A DNA stretch of 64,000 bases from Streptococcus mitis (GCF_946190065.1 NZ_CAMHZD010000004.1:62001-126000); one strand, 5' to 3'. Positions 47,096-56,715 are shown, counted from the stretch's first letter. Program-made: numbers and translations. The notes: generated by a model from the sequence alone, not told the origin.

Positions 47096-47728
47096 TTAGA
47101 AAATAATATCATCCAACTTTGTCAAAAAGGCTTGTGTTTTTGCCTCTATATCCTCTGCCTGCATCAAATCACGCACTACAGCTACTCCAGCTATGCCAAT
47201 GCCAATAAGTTGGTCAATGTTCTCTGACGTCAAGCCACCAATAGCAACTACTGGAATGGTGACCCTTTGGCAAATTGTTTTCAAGGTTGAAATCAGGGTG
47301 ATAGGCGCATTTTCCTTGGTCGTAGTCGGGAAAATGGCTCCTGTCCCCAAGTAATCTGCACCTCCTTCTTCTGCCTCGAGGGCTCTTTTTACTGTTTTAG
47401 CTGTGACACCGAGGATTTTGTCAGGGCCCAAGACTTGTCGGGCAACCGAAACTGGTAGTTCATCGTCTCCGATATGCAGACCTGCAGCATCAACTGCGAG
47501 ACAAATATCCAAACGATCATCGATAATCAAGGGTACCTGATAGGCATCGGTTATTTCCTTGACTTGTTTTGCCAGTTGATAATATTGATTGGTTGTGAGA
47601 TTTTTTTCTCGTAGCTGGATGATGGTAACACCTGAACGGCAGGCCGTCTCAACTTTTTTAAGAAAACTTTCCAAGGAATCTTGGTAGCGATTGGTTACTA
47701 GATATAGTCTAAGTGCTTCTCTATTCAT
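47096..47728 (-). CDS. thiE: Thiamin-phosphate synthase
   Basis: Joins HMP-PP and HET-P to thiamin phosphate. It has 210 residues, a TIM barrel with the markers [40 protein letters not shown] and [13 protein letters not shown]. The ATG at 47728 has AAGGAGACAT just upstream and overlaps the thiM stop by 8 bp. Last gene of the operon. Confidence 0.95.
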   Translation of the reverse strand: MNREALRLYLVTNRYQDSLESFLKKVETACRSGVTIIQLREKNLTTNQYYQLAKQVKEITDAYQVPLIIDDRLDICLAVDAAGLHIGDDELPVSVARQVLGPDKILGVTAKTVKRALEAEEGGADYLGTGAIFPTTTKENAPITLISTLKTICQRVTIPVVAIGGLTSENIDQLIGIGIAGVAVVRDLMQAEDIEAKTQAFLTKLDDIIF

Positions 47729-48524
47729 AAATGTCTCCTTTGATGGCATCTAGCCAATTTTCGTCTCTTTTTAGGAGAGAAAGCTGATTGAGAACTTGAT
47801 AACGAAATTCTTCCAATCCCATTCCTTGAACAACTATTCTCTCAGCAGAGATATTGAGATAAGAAACTGCTAGGCAAGAAGCTTCAAAGGCCGTTTTTCC
47901 TTGGCTGAGAAAAATGGTTGTGAAGGCTCCAACCAAGTCTCCCGTCCCTGTTATCCAGTCTAATTCTGCACAGCCATTTCCCAATACAGCAACTTGATTT
48001 TCTGAAACGATAAGGTCCTTGGGACCAGTGACTAAGAATGACATACCAGGATAAAGCTGGCACCAATCTTTCAAGACTTGAAGCAAATCCTCAGTTTCTT
48101 GATCTTTAGAACTAGCATCAACCCCAACACCGTGGTGTTTTAAGCCAACAAGACTTCGGATTTCCGACATATTTCCTTTAAGGACCGTAGGCCTATAGTC
48201 TAAAAGGTCTTTAACTAAGCTCTTACGAATGACTGAAGCCGTTACGCCAACCGCATCTACTACCATTGGAAGAGAAACTTGAGCTGCATAAGAAGCTGCT
48301 ATACGGATTGCTTTTTCCTTCTCAGCTGACAAATGCCCCAAATTGATGAAGAGTGCCTGGCTTTGCTTAGTAAAATCAAGAACCTCACGGGGATCATCTG
48401 CCATAACTGGTTTACATCCCAGAGCCAAAATCCCATTTGCTAGCATCTCACAAGAAATCTCATTGGTAATACAGTGAATTAGGGAACTATAGCCTATAGG
48501 AAAAGGATTTGTCAATTCCTGCAT
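47721..48524 (-). CDS. thiM: Hydroxyethylthiazole kinase
   Basis: Phosphorylates the thiazole moiety HET. It has 267 residues: ribokinase-like fold, [33 protein letters not shown] at the N-terminus, VVDAVGV, and [17 protein letters not shown] with catalytic region. Its start overlaps the thiW stop by one base, so translation is coupled. Confidence 0.94.
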   Translation of the reverse strand: MQELTNPFPIGYSSLIHCITNEISCEMLANGILALGCKPVMADDPREVLDFTKQSQALFINLGHLSAEKEKAIRIAASYAAQVSLPMVVDAVGVTASVIRKSLVKDLLDYRPTVLKGNMSEIRSLVGLKHHGVGVDASSKDQETEDLLQVLKDWCQLYPGMSFLVTGPKDLIVSENQVAVLGNGCAELDWITGTGDLVGAFTTIFLSQGKTAFEASCLAVSYLNISAERIVVQGMGLEEFRYQVLNQLSLLKRDENWLDAIKGDIYE

Positions 48525-49048
48525 CAGTCTATCCTTTCATCAAAGAAATATCCCTGCACTTTTTTAAAGAATTCCTGCTTGATTAAAAATCGAAAGGCAA
48601 TAAAGGAAATCGCTGTACCAATCAAGGTTGCTCCGAAAAATCGAGGAGTGTAGATAAACCAGCTAAGCTTAGCGGCCGATCCTGTAAAGAGTACCATAAC
48701 AGGATAGGAAACAATAGAACCAATAATACCTGTTCCCAAGATTTCTCCTAGGGCAGAATAGTGAAATTTTCGACCATACTTATAGAAGAGACCTGCAAGA
48801 AGGGCTCCAAAAGTCGCTCCTGTGAGAGCTAAAGGCGGAATCCCTTGAGTCGTCATACGGATAAAGGCTGTCACTGTAGCCATCACCAAAGCATAAACAG
48901 GCCCCATCATGATTCCTGCTAGAATATTGACTACACTGGACATCGGTGCCATTCCCTCAATCCGAAAGATAGGCGTAAGAACTACATCAAGGGCAATCAT
49001 CATGGATAAAATGGTTAATTTGTGAACTTGTAATTGGTGCTTTCTCAT
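48524..49048 (-). CDS. thiW: ThiW, probable thiazole S component of an ECF transporter
   Basis: A 174-residue membrane protein with about five helices. The block [54 protein letters not shown] is the ThiW family signature. ThiW is predicted to bind hydroxyethylthiazole and to use an ECF energising module. It follows tenA by 4 bp and precedes thiM, whose product phosphorylates the imported thiazole. Confidence 0.9.
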   Translation of the reverse strand: MRKHQLQVHKLTILSMMIALDVVLTPIFRIEGMAPMSSVVNILAGIMMGPVYALVMATVTAFIRMTTQGIPPLALTGATFGALLAGLFYKYGRKFHYSALGEILGTGIIGSIVSYPVMVLFTGSAAKLSWFIYTPRFFGATLIGTAISFIAFRFLIKQEFFKKVQGYFFDERID

Positions 49049-49052
49049 GTTT

Positions 49053-49745
49053 CTATTCTTCTCCTGTGTCTAAAGACTGTAAATCGCTCTTCCATGTCTG
49101 GTGTTGGTAGGCCATTTCCCAAAACTTAGCTTCCATATGAACACTGATGTGGAAGGCATCTAGCATTTTTTTCCTGTCTGTCTCGTCACTTTCTCGATAG
49201 AGTTGATTGACCAGCGCTCCCTCCTCTCTGATCTGCTGCTCCAACTCATCCGTAATATAAGTTTCAATCCATTGTTGGTAGAGAGGATTTGGTGATGGTT
49301 TAAGATTGAGTTCCTTGCCTATATCATGGTACAACCATGGGCACGGAAGCAAGCTCGCAAAAGCAATGGCTAGATTTGCTTCTGCAAATTGCCGATAAAT
49401 GTGAGAGATATAATGATAGCAGGTTGGAGCGATTGGATGTTGCTCCATTTCCTGGTCGCTGATTTCCAATTCCTTGAAAAATTGTTGGCGGATAAATAAC
49501 TCACCCTCCACTAGACTCTGAGCATTTTGTTTCAAGAGTCTTTTCATCTCTTGGTTTGAAGTCTTATCAGCCAAGAGGTGATAGGCTTCTGAGAAGGCCT
49601 TCAAATAGTAGGCATCCTGAATCAAGTAATAGCGAAAGACGGACGGGTCTAAATTTCCCTCTTGTAACTGTAAAACAAAGGGGTGATGAAAGGAAGCCTG
49701 CCAAGCTTCCTTGGATAATTCCATCGCAATATCTGTAAATTCCAT
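49053..49745 (-). CDS. tenA: TenA-family aminopyrimidine hydrolase, Cys type
   Basis: A thiamin salvage hydrolase that releases HMP from degraded thiamin (aminopyrimidine aminohydrolase or thiaminase II). The start MEFTDIAMELSKEAW (49745) with AAAGGAG is used, giving 230 residues; the open frame extends 43 codons upstream without family similarity. The active-site motif LLPCPWLYHDIG has the nucleophilic Cys of the TenA_C class. It lies in the ykoEDC-tenA-thiW-thiM-thiE operon. Confidence 0.93.
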   Translation of the reverse strand: MEFTDIAMELSKEAWQASFHHPFVLQLQEGNLDPSVFRYYLIQDAYYLKAFSEAYHLLADKTSNQEMKRLLKQNAQSLVEGELFIRQQFFKELEISDQEMEQHPIAPTCYHYISHIYRQFAEANLAIAFASLLPCPWLYHDIGKELNLKPSPNPLYQQWIETYITDELEQQIREEGALVNQLYRESDETDRKKMLDAFHISVHMEAKFWEMAYQHQTWKSDLQSLDTGEE

Positions 49746-49755
49746 AATAACTCCT

Positions 49756-50406
49756 TTATAAAAATAGACTGATTTGAAGCAATAAAAAGAACAGCAGGTA
49801 GATGAATATTGTCCTTTGAGGAATATAAAAAGTCCGATAGCGATTCTCCACCTGTGCATGTTCGTCATATCCATGCGCCGACAGGGCTCTCAGGTAAAGA
49901 TGGCGCCATCTAAAGACCGTCATCAGAACCTTGCTGTAAATCAAGGGAGACCAAAAATGCAGTTCTTGACCGCGTAATAAGCAAGCCTCCTTGAGGGACT
50001 TGATTTCTTGCTGAATAAGGGGGAAGGAATTGAATACCACAATCAAGGCATAGGCCCAAGAGCGTGATAACCCCTTTTGAGCCAAGTACAAGAGAAGCTC
50101 CTTTAAGGAAATAGAGGAAACAAAGACAAGGCCAATACAAACGGTCACAAAGGCCCTCGTTCCGAGCATGACTGCCTGCGAAGCATCTCCATGTAACTGA
50201 ACTGCCCAGTAGTTAGCCAAGGATGGCAAAATGGCGAGCAGAATCATCCAAGCCAATACTTTAAATCTACGGTAATAGAGCATAAAGAGAATACAAAATG
50301 CGACTACCGAAAGATTCAGAGCAATCGAAGGAATAAAAGATGTTTCCAAGGATAAAATCAGCAAAAAGAGACTGATAATCGGTGTCTGGGTTGCTACTTT
50401 GACCAT
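49756..50406 (-). CDS. ECF transporter membrane component (CbiQ/YkoC-like)
   Basis: A 216-residue EcfT-type membrane protein. About five to six helices; the coupling helices with the pattern of Ala-Arg-Gly motifs appear as EACLLRGQEL near residue 145 and YLRALSAHGYDEH near 190. It pairs with the upstream two-domain ATPase and with YkoE. This is the YkoC position of ykoEDC-type HMP/thiamin importers. Confidence 0.9.
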   Translation of the reverse strand: MVKVATQTPIISLFLLILSLETSFIPSIALNLSVVAFCILFMLYYRRFKVLAWMILLAILPSLANYWAVQLHGDASQAVMLGTRAFVTVCIGLVFVSSISLKELLLYLAQKGLSRSWAYALIVVFNSFPLIQQEIKSLKEACLLRGQELHFWSPLIYSKVLMTVFRWRHLYLRALSAHGYDEHAQVENRYRTFYIPQRTIFIYLLFFLLLQISLFL

Positions 50407-50407
50407 A

Positions 50408-51793
50408 CTACTTCACCTCCCCTTGGGTATTGCTACTCTGAGATGTGAGTCGTTTGGTAATTGTCACTTCTTTCACATGACTGAGACCCTGACTAGTCAT
50501 CTCAATCCAATAATCAACCACAGAGATTAAGGGATCTAAACGATGGCTAATGATCAGAAAACTTCTTCCTTGATTTCTCTCCTCCACAATCCACTGACAA
50601 AAATAGTTACAGGCTCTATCATCCAAACCAGCAAAAGGTTCATCTAGTAAAATCACAGAAGCCTTACTAGTCAAGATGGTCAAGAGCTGAAGAATCTTTT
50701 GCTGACCACCACTTAATTGATAGGGGCTCTTATCGAGTGCCTGCTCCAGATCAAAATACCGTAAAGCTTGGAGTATCCGCTGATTTCTTTCAGAATCAGG
50801 TCCATCTAATTGAAGCTCTTCTCGCAGACTAACTCGGATAAACTGTTTCTCAGCTTCCTGAACAACACCCGTCAGGTCACGATACAAACTCTTTTTCTTT
50901 TTCAGAACTGTCCCCTTCCAGGTAATGCGCCCCTTATACTTTTGAAATTGAAGAATAGACCGAAAGAGGGTTGATTTCCCGACACCATTATCACCCAAAA
51001 TACAGGAGATTCCTTGGTAAAATGTGAAATCTGCAATCGAAAAGAGGGGACGCTTATCCAGCTCACAAGTTGTTTTATACATATGGAATAGTTCTGGGCT
51101 AGAAGCAATTTCCTTTGAAACAGCCTGTGTCATTTCAGAGGCAGGGATTTGAAACACTTCCCTTAGTTGTCCGTCTCTTAGCTCCACCATATGGTCGATA
51201 TAGGCTTCATAATCAGATAAATCATGGTCGCACAAAATAACTGTCTTCCCATCAGAGACCAACTCTTTTAGAATCTCCAATATCTCGATTCTGCTCTTGC
51301 GGTCAATGGAAGCGAAGGGCTCATCCAAGAGATAGACCCTAGGATTCATAGCAAAGAGAACAGCCAAAGCAGCCTTTTGCTTTTCCCCACCTGATAAGTG
51401 ATGAATGGGACGGTGCAAGATCTTCTCACAGCGACATTGCTGGACCACCTCTGCTATTTTAGAATCAATTTCCTGAACGGGATGGCCGATATTCTCCAAA
51501 GTAAAAATCAGCTCCTCAAATAAGTTCTCCATGGTAAATTGATGATTGGGATTTTGAAAGAGAATACCAACCGTCTGGACACGTTCGATGATAGAAAGCT
51601 GACTGACCTCGTTCCCATTTATCAGGACTTGACCGCTATAGGGAAGAGAACTGACTTGGGCAATCATTTGAAAGAGGCTGGATTTTCCTGAACCACTGCT
51701 CCCAACTAACAAGGTAAAGGCTTGCGCATGAAAAGTAAAATCAATCGGCTCAGAGAAGATTGGGGACTGAATCGCTCGTAGTTCCAGCCCCAT
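50408..51793 (-). CDS. ECF transporter ATPase with two ABC domains (YkoD-like)
   Basis: A 461-residue fused ATPase. Domain 1: Walker A VGSSGSGKSS, signature LSGGEKQKAALA, Walker B VYLLDEPFASID. Domain 2: Walker A GDNGVGKSTLF, signature LSGGQQKILQL, Walker B VILLDEPFAGLDD. The fused layout fits YkoD of the B. subtilis ykoEDC system for thiamin precursor uptake. It starts at the ykoE stop and stops 1 bp before the EcfT gene. Both active sites appear functional. Confidence 0.93.
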   Translation of the reverse strand: MGLELRAIQSPIFSEPIDFTFHAQAFTLLVGSSGSGKSSLFQMIAQVSSLPYSGQVLINGNEVSQLSIIERVQTVGILFQNPNHQFTMENLFEELIFTLENIGHPVQEIDSKIAEVVQQCRCEKILHRPIHHLSGGEKQKAALAVLFAMNPRVYLLDEPFASIDRKSRIEILEILKELVSDGKTVILCDHDLSDYEAYIDHMVELRDGQLREVFQIPASEMTQAVSKEIASSPELFHMYKTTCELDKRPLFSIADFTFYQGISCILGDNGVGKSTLFRSILQFQKYKGRITWKGTVLKKKKSLYRDLTGVVQEAEKQFIRVSLREELQLDGPDSERNQRILQALRYFDLEQALDKSPYQLSGGQQKILQLLTILTSKASVILLDEPFAGLDDRACNYFCQWIVEERNQGRSFLIISHRLDPLISVVDYWIEMTSQGLSHVKEVTITKRLTSQSSNTQGEVK

Positions 51794-52354
51794 CTATGCC
51801 TTGCCCCCAGCTGCAAACTGATGATAGAGTTTGACAATGGCACGAACCAAGATGGTACAGAAGAAAAAGACAGAAATAAAGCGCACCACAAGCAAAGAAA
51901 GGACAAAAGGAAGGGAGAAGGCATAGTAACCTAACTTAATGTATTCATAGACAAAGCTAACAAGCGTAATCCCAATACTATTGGCAGTTAGAGAGAGCCA
52001 ACTTTCATAGCGATTCTTGGTTACGATAAAACCAAGTTCACTTCCCAAACCTTGAACCAAACCAGACAAAAGGGCACCTAGACCGAATTGGCTACCATAA
52101 AGGACTTCAGCAAGCGCAGCTAGCACTTCACCAATCGTTGCACTTCCCACTCTTGGAACAAAGATGGCCGCAATGGGCGCAGCCATACACCAGAGACCAA
52201 AGAGGATTTCATTGGCAAAGGCCTGTAAACCAAGAGGGGCTAAAATCAGAGTGAGGATATCAAATAGATAGCCGGATCCCACAAAAACGCCACCAAAAAA
52301 GATAGACAAGAAAGCAAGTAAGATAACATCTTTTAACTGCCATTTTTTCAACAT
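51794..52354 (-). CDS. YkoE-family S component, HMP/thiamin precursor uptake
   Basis: A 186-residue, ~five- to six-helix membrane protein. FLSIFFGGVFVGSGYLFDILTLILAPLG, then ANEILFGLWCMAAPIAAIFVPRVGSATIGEVLAALAEVLYGSQFG, marks the YkoE family, the substrate-specific component for hydroxymethylpyrimidine or thiamin. It is the first gene after the TPP riboswitch at 52522-52593 and should be shut off by TPP. Confidence 0.9.
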   Translation of the reverse strand: MLKKWQLKDVILLAFLSIFFGGVFVGSGYLFDILTLILAPLGLQAFANEILFGLWCMAAPIAAIFVPRVGSATIGEVLAALAEVLYGSQFGLGALLSGLVQGLGSELGFIVTKNRYESWLSLTANSIGITLVSFVYEYIKLGYYAFSLPFVLSLLVVRFISVFFFCTILVRAIVKLYHQFAAGGKA

Positions 52355-52439
52355 AAAAAACTCCTTTTTTAAAGAAAAGTGGGGTATTCAAGGTGAGCTA
52401 CCTAAATGCTTTGTATCATCTTCATCCAGTTTCGTAAAA

Positions 52440-52680
52440 GAAAAAACTCTAATTACAGATAGAAATTAGAGTTCAGCTTACAAGATTAGATGGTTAGTTT
52501 CTATAAATACAAAACCATTTCACATTTCCCTTCGCCAGTCTTAACTGTATCAGGTTCAATGGGTATCATCTCAGCCTAAAGCACCCCAAATGTCTTTATT
52601 ATTTAATTACTGTGCTAGTATAACAGAAATTGAAAGCCCTAGCAAGATATTTGACTGGAAAATATATTTATATATTTTGT
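52440..52680 (-). promoter_or_regulatory. TPP riboswitch 1 with promoter and terminator (ykoE operon)
   Basis: Minus strand: promoter TTGCTA, 17-bp spacer, TATACT (about 52620-52645); thi-box aptamer 52522-52593 (GGGGTGC, GCTGAGAT, ACCCATTGAACCTGATACAG, GAAGGGAAATGT); expression platform with terminator AACTCTAATT / AATTAGAGTT (52445-52473) followed by T-run. The whole block recurs at 53525-53765. Confidence 0.93.
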
Positions 52681-52721
52681 TTGTTAATTCTTTTAATCTA
52701 CATAAAAAGATTAAATTTATC

Positions 52722-53390
52722 CTATAATTCATAACCAATATCAAAAAAGGCTAATTCTAAAGCAACCGCTTGATTCCAACGTTCCTGAAGTTCTGTCAAA
52801 TCCTCTCTACCTTTCCCGACACGATTAAGTTCGTCAACCAGAAATTGAACCCACTCTGCAAAGAAAGGACCTCTGTGGAGATTAATCCATTCCGAATGAA
52901 TGTAGGCTTCAGGTAGAGCCAAATCTTTAGAACCCCAGTCTAAATAGAGACCTTCTGCAATGACCAGCATGACCAAAAGATGGGCATAGTTTGATGAATC
53001 CACTGCCGAATACATTAGATCCTGAAAGGCTTTTGTTACAGGATGCAAGGTCACTTCCAGATAATCATTCTCAGATACTTTTAACTCTTTGAAAGCCTTC
53101 TGGAAATAACCGTCTTCATCTGCTTCAAGAAAGCCTAGTTGCTTGGCAAAACGAAGTTTGGATTCAAGCTGGTCTGCGTGGGCTACGCAGGCACCCAGCA
53201 TGGATAAGAAGGCATCAAAGAAGTGATAATCTTGAATTAGGTAGTCTTTTAAGACCTTATTCTCAATTCTCCCCGCAAAAAGTTCCTTAACAAAACGATG
53301 ATTGATTGCATCCTGCCAATCCTTCTGACTGCTTTTTAATAATTTTCCAACAGTCAAACCTGGCTCAAATGCATAGTCTTGTGTTTCCAT
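52722..53390 (-). CDS. TenA-family protein, Glu type (no nucleophilic Cys)
   Basis: A 222-residue helical TenA-fold protein. It has the N-terminal FVKELFAGRIENKVLKDYLIQDYHFFDAFLSMLG block and FAEWVQFLVDELNRVG. At the place where its paralogue at 49053 has CPWLY, it has AEGLYLDW, so the catalytic Cys is replaced. This fits the TenA_E class, thought to act on other pyrimidine products. It is a separate transcription unit behind its own TPP riboswitch. Substrate unknown. Confidence 0.85.
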   Translation of the reverse strand: METQDYAFEPGLTVGKLLKSSQKDWQDAINHRFVKELFAGRIENKVLKDYLIQDYHFFDAFLSMLGACVAHADQLESKLRFAKQLGFLEADEDGYFQKAFKELKVSENDYLEVTLHPVTKAFQDLMYSAVDSSNYAHLLVMLVIAEGLYLDWGSKDLALPEAYIHSEWINLHRGPFFAEWVQFLVDELNRVGKGREDLTELQERWNQAVALELAFFDIGYEL

Positions 53391-53524
53391 ATTTACTTTT
53401 CCTCTCTTTACTCGTTCGTAATCAACAAAACATCAAGAAAATCCTAGTTTTACTTGACCTTTTTAAAGAAAATCGAGGGCATTTGCAGAGAGATACATAA
53501 ACAAGCCTATCCAGTTTGTATAAA

Positions 53525-53765
53525 CAAAAAAACTCCAATTACAATCAAGAATTAGAGTTTAGCTTACAAGATTAGATTGTTCATTTCGCCATACGAAAAA
53601 ACGTTTCACATTTCCCTTCGCCAGTCTTAACTGTATCAGGTTCAATGGGTATCATCTCAGCCTAAAGCACCCCAAATGTCTTTATTCTTTAATTACTGCA
53701 TCAGTATAGCAAAAAATGAAAGCCCTAGCAAGATATTTGATTGGAAAATATATTTATATTGTTTT
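53525..53765 (-). promoter_or_regulatory. TPP riboswitch 2 with promoter and terminator (TenA_E gene)
   Basis: The aptamer at 53609-53680 is identical over 72 nt to that at 52522-52593. Promoter TTGCTA, 17-bp spacer, TATACT lies upstream; terminator AACTCCAATT / AATTAGAGTT lies at 53531-53559. The rest of the leader matches with scattered changes. Positions 53391-53524 lie between terminator and gene and hold nothing I recognise. Confidence 0.93.
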
Positions 53766-53799
53766 TAATGGTGATTTATTCTTCCTATAGACGAAGAAA

Positions 53800-53823
53800 A
53801 ACCTCCACACTTAGTGAAGGCAA
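53800..53823 (-). terminator. lctO terminator
   Basis: A stem of CCTTCAC with GTGTGGAGG (one mismatch) followed by TTTTT on the minus strand. Confidence 0.65.
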
Positions 53824-53832
53824 TCTCTTTTA

Positions 53833-54969
53833 TCAATACAATTTTAAGTCACGTGGATCAACTGGGAAGGTTGGGTTGTATGGGTTGTGACGGAGTTTGA
53901 AGTGTTTGACATCTTCAATAGTCTGAGTTCCAGACAACTGCATAACTGTCTTCAATTCCGCATTCAAGTGTTCAAAGACTTGACGCACACCAACACTACC
54001 GCCGAGAGCCAAGCCATAGATAACCGGGCGACCAATAGCTACCAAGTCTGCTCCTGAAGCCAAGGCTTTAAAGACGTGTTGGCCACGACGAATACCAGAG
54101 TCAAAGACAATTGGCACACGTTTATCAACTGCTTCAGCTACTTCTTGAAGTGAATCGAAGGCAGCTGGTCCACCGTCGATTTGACGGCCACCATGGTTGG
54201 TCACCCAGATACCAGAAGCACCTGCAGCAAGCGAACGTTCAACGTCCTCACGGCATTGTGGTCCCTTGACATAAACAGGAAGTCCTGAGTATTCAGCGAT
54301 GAATTCTACGTCACGTGGAGATAGGCGTTGTTTAGCTGATTTGTAAACAAAGTCCATTGATTTACCAGCACCTTCTGGCAGGTATTCTTCAACAATCGGC
54401 ATACCAACTGGGAAGACAAAACCATTACGCTTATCAACCTCACGATTGCCCCCTACAGTTGCATCTGCAGTCAAGACAATCGCTTTGTAGCCTTCAGCCT
54501 TCACACGGTCCATGATGTGGCGGTTAATCCCGTCATCTTTACTAAAGTAAAATTGGAACCAATGGGGTGTACCTTGAAGAGCTTCTGTAATTTCTGGAAG
54601 ATCGACAGTAGAGTAAGAACTGGTTGTATAGAGGGACCCAAACTCATGCACACCACGCGCAGTAGCCACTTCACCCTGTTCATTTGCTAATTTATGAGCC
54701 GCAACAGGCGCCATGATGATTGGTGAAGACAATTTTTCACCTGCAAATTCAATCTCTGTACTTGGATTTTCAACATTGCAAAGCGTATGTGGAACGATAA
54801 GCTTGTGGTTAAAGGCACGGATATTTTCACGTAAAGTGAAGGTATCTTCCGCCCCACTAGCGATATAGCCAAATGCTGCTTTAGGAATAACTTGTTGCGC
54901 CATTGGCTCCAAATCATAGGTATTGATGAAATCTACATGACCTTCTGCATTGCTTGTTTTGTATGACAT
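53833..54969 (-). CDS. lctO: L-lactate oxidase (FMN)
   Basis: Oxidises L-lactate with O2 to pyruvate and hydrogen peroxide. It has 378 residues, an FMN-dependent alpha-hydroxyacid oxidase barrel. Key residues: GYIASGAEDTFTLREN at the N-terminal FMN side, QFYFSKDDG, catalytic His in WVTNHGGRQIDGGPAAFDSL, and phosphate site FDSGIRRGQHVFKALASGADLVAIGRPVIYGLA. With SpxB it forms a lactate-pyruvate-acetyl phosphate path that makes two H2O2. A cre site lies upstream. Confidence 0.95.
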   Translation of the reverse strand: MSYKTSNAEGHVDFINTYDLEPMAQQVIPKAAFGYIASGAEDTFTLRENIRAFNHKLIVPHTLCNVENPSTEIEFAGEKLSSPIIMAPVAAHKLANEQGEVATARGVHEFGSLYTTSSYSTVDLPEITEALQGTPHWFQFYFSKDDGINRHIMDRVKAEGYKAIVLTADATVGGNREVDKRNGFVFPVGMPIVEEYLPEGAGKSMDFVYKSAKQRLSPRDVEFIAEYSGLPVYVKGPQCREDVERSLAAGASGIWVTNHGGRQIDGGPAAFDSLQEVAEAVDKRVPIVFDSGIRRGQHVFKALASGADLVAIGRPVIYGLALGGSVGVRQVFEHLNAELKTVMQLSGTQTIEDVKHFKLRHNPYNPTFPVDPRDLKLY

Positions 54970-54988
54970 AAAATGTCCTCCTTAATAA

Positions 54989-55000
54989 GTAAGCGTTTAC
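54989..55000 (-). promoter_or_regulatory. lctO cre-like site
   Basis: GTAAGCGTTTAC (palindromic GTAAACGCTTAC on the other strand) lies 20 bp upstream of the start codon and just before the AAGGAGG ribosome site. Confidence 0.6.
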
Positions 55001-55156
55001 TTTGTATATTACAAAAATATCTTAACTCTTTTTTCAAAACTTTTCAAATATTTTGTTTGGAAATTTCATACTTTCAATCATTTTACAGAGATAATTAAAA
55101 ATGATAAACTTTCTTAAGCTATGGAAATTCAAATAATCTTTTCATTTTCTACTATA

Positions 55157-55195
55157 AAAAAAAATCAGGTAATCCTAGTGACTACCTGATTTTCT
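55157..55195 (-). terminator. pyrE terminator
   Basis: A perfect 9-bp stem AATCAGGTA (55163-55171) / TACCTGATT (55183-55191) followed by T-run on the minus strand. Confidence 0.85.
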
Positions 55196-55200
55196 ATGTT

Positions 55201-55833
55201 TTAGGCATTTTGCCAATTTTCTTGGTCTTCTTTAAATCGTTTTAGAAGGTCGAGCCCTTCTGGTGTGATGTAACCTTCTTCTTGAGCTAGGTGAATGAGT
55301 TCACTGTAGTTAGAAAGTGTTAACAGCTTAACACCAGCATCTGCAAAGTTTTTGTCTGCTTTTGGCAATTGGTAGCTGAAAATCGCTACAACTCCAAGCA
55401 CATCTGCTCCTTCTCGCTTGGCTGCTGCCACGGCCTCAAGAACAGAACCACCTGTTGAAATAAGATCTTCAACCACTACCATTTTTTGACCCTGAGCTAC
55501 GCGGCCTTCTATTTGGTTACCAGCTCCGTGGTCTTTTGGTTTGCTACGGATGTAGGCAAATGGCAGATTCATCTTGTCAGCAATGATGGCTCCGTGAGGA
55601 ATCCCTGCTGTTGCAGTCCCTGCAATCACTTCTACATCTGGAAAGGCTTCTTTGATAGCTTCCACAAAGCCATTTTCAATTAGGGTACGAGTTTCTGGAT
55701 AGGCTAGTGTCACACGATTATCAGTGTAAATGGGCGACTTGATACCAGATGCCCAAGTGAAAGGCTCCTCTGGTTTGAGGTAAACGGCTTGAATTTTCAA
55801 GAGGTGGCTAGCGATATCTTTAGCAAGTGTCAT
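55201..55833 (-). CDS. pyrE: Orotate phosphoribosyltransferase
   Basis: Makes OMP from orotate and PRPP. It has 210 residues with the PRPP loop [17 protein letters not shown] and the orotate-binding [12 protein letters not shown] at the N-terminus. Downstream of pyrF by 33 bp, so the two form a pyrFE unit under a PyrR-type attenuator. Confidence 0.97.
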   Translation of the reverse strand: MTLAKDIASHLLKIQAVYLKPEEPFTWASGIKSPIYTDNRVTLAYPETRTLIENGFVEAIKEAFPDVEVIAGTATAGIPHGAIIADKMNLPFAYIRSKPKDHGAGNQIEGRVAQGQKMVVVEDLISTGGSVLEAVAAAKREGADVLGVVAIFSYQLPKADKNFADAGVKLLTLSNYSELIHLAQEEGYITPEGLDLLKRFKEDQENWQNA

Positions 55834-55866
55834 GATATTCTCCTTTTATTTTTCTAATCTATTTCT

Positions 55867-56568
55867 TTAATTCCAGTCCTGTGTCCATTCATACTTGATA
55901 GCATGATAAGCTGCAACAGGATCTTCAGCTTGGGTAATGGGACGTCCCACTACGATATAGTCACTACCGATTTGATAGGCATCTGCTGGCGTCATGACGC
56001 GTTTTTGATCTCCTACTGCAGCACCTGCAGGACGAATGCCCGGTGTCAGACAGATAAAATCTGGTTTGGTGGCCTGCTTGATGAGTTGCACTTCCTGAGC
56101 CGAGCAAACAACACCATCTAATCCCGCTTCAGCTGTCTTCTTGGCATAATGAATGACAGACTCCTGCAGGCTGGTTTGGATATTTTGAAACTCCTGCATC
56201 TGGGCTTCCGACGTTGAGGTCAGCTGAGTCACTGCAATCAATTTGGCTTGACTTCCAAGACCTTCACGCGCAGCCTTCATCATCTCTACACCACCAGCTG
56301 CGTGAACGTTGGTCATGTCAACGCCCAGATTAGACAAAACCTTCATGGCTGACTTGACCGTATTGGGAATATCATGAAGCTTAAGATCCAAAAAGACACT
56401 ATGACCTTGACCTTTCAAGTAGGACACAATCTCAGGCCCCGTTGCGTAATAAAGCTCCATCCCTATCTTAAGATAAAGGCTTTCTTCTGCTGGAAAAAGA
56501 GCTAAGAATTCCTTGACCGCCTCAAAACTAGGAAAATCAAGAGCAATAACTGGACGATGTTCTCGCAT
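55867..56568 (-). CDS. pyrF: Orotidine 5'-phosphate decarboxylase
   Basis: Decarboxylates OMP to UMP. It has 233 residues, a TIM barrel with [16 protein letters not shown] at the N-terminus, catalytic [10 protein letters not shown] and phosphate-binding TPGIRPAG with [10 protein letters not shown]. It is the first gene after a PyrR attenuator. Confidence 0.97.
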   Translation of the reverse strand: MREHRPVIALDFPSFEAVKEFLALFPAEESLYLKIGMELYYATGPEIVSYLKGQGHSVFLDLKLHDIPNTVKSAMKVLSNLGVDMTNVHAAGGVEMMKAAREGLGSQAKLIAVTQLTSTSEAQMQEFQNIQTSLQESVIHYAKKTAEAGLDGVVCSAQEVQLIKQATKPDFICLTPGIRPAGAAVGDQKRVMTPADAYQIGSDYIVVGRPITQAEDPVAAYHAIKYEWTQDWN

Positions 56569-56622
56569 AGGTTTCTCCTTTTACCTTTGCTAGTGAGAGA
56601 GTCTGGCCACAAGAAGCCACGA

Positions 56623-56715
56623 AAAAAGGAACCTGCCAACAGCAAGGTTCCACGAAAAATGGGTAGTCTCCACCCTTTCACCGTCTAACCTTAGCTGCCT
56701 CTCTGGACTGCTTTA
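56623..56715 (-). promoter_or_regulatory. PyrR attenuator of pyrFE
   Basis: The minus-strand leader holds the PyrR-binding loop AGTCCAGAGAGGCAGC (56694-56709) and a terminator GGAACCT/AGGTTCC (56628-56651) followed by TTTTTT. PyrR bound to UMP should favour the terminator; pyrR is outside this window. Confidence 0.85.

Noticed and set aside
49746-49874. N-terminal extension of tenA from 49874
   Set aside because: The extension is Cys/Tyr/Phe-rich, overlaps the upstream EcfT gene end and lacks an RBS; the ATG at 49745 has a strong one.
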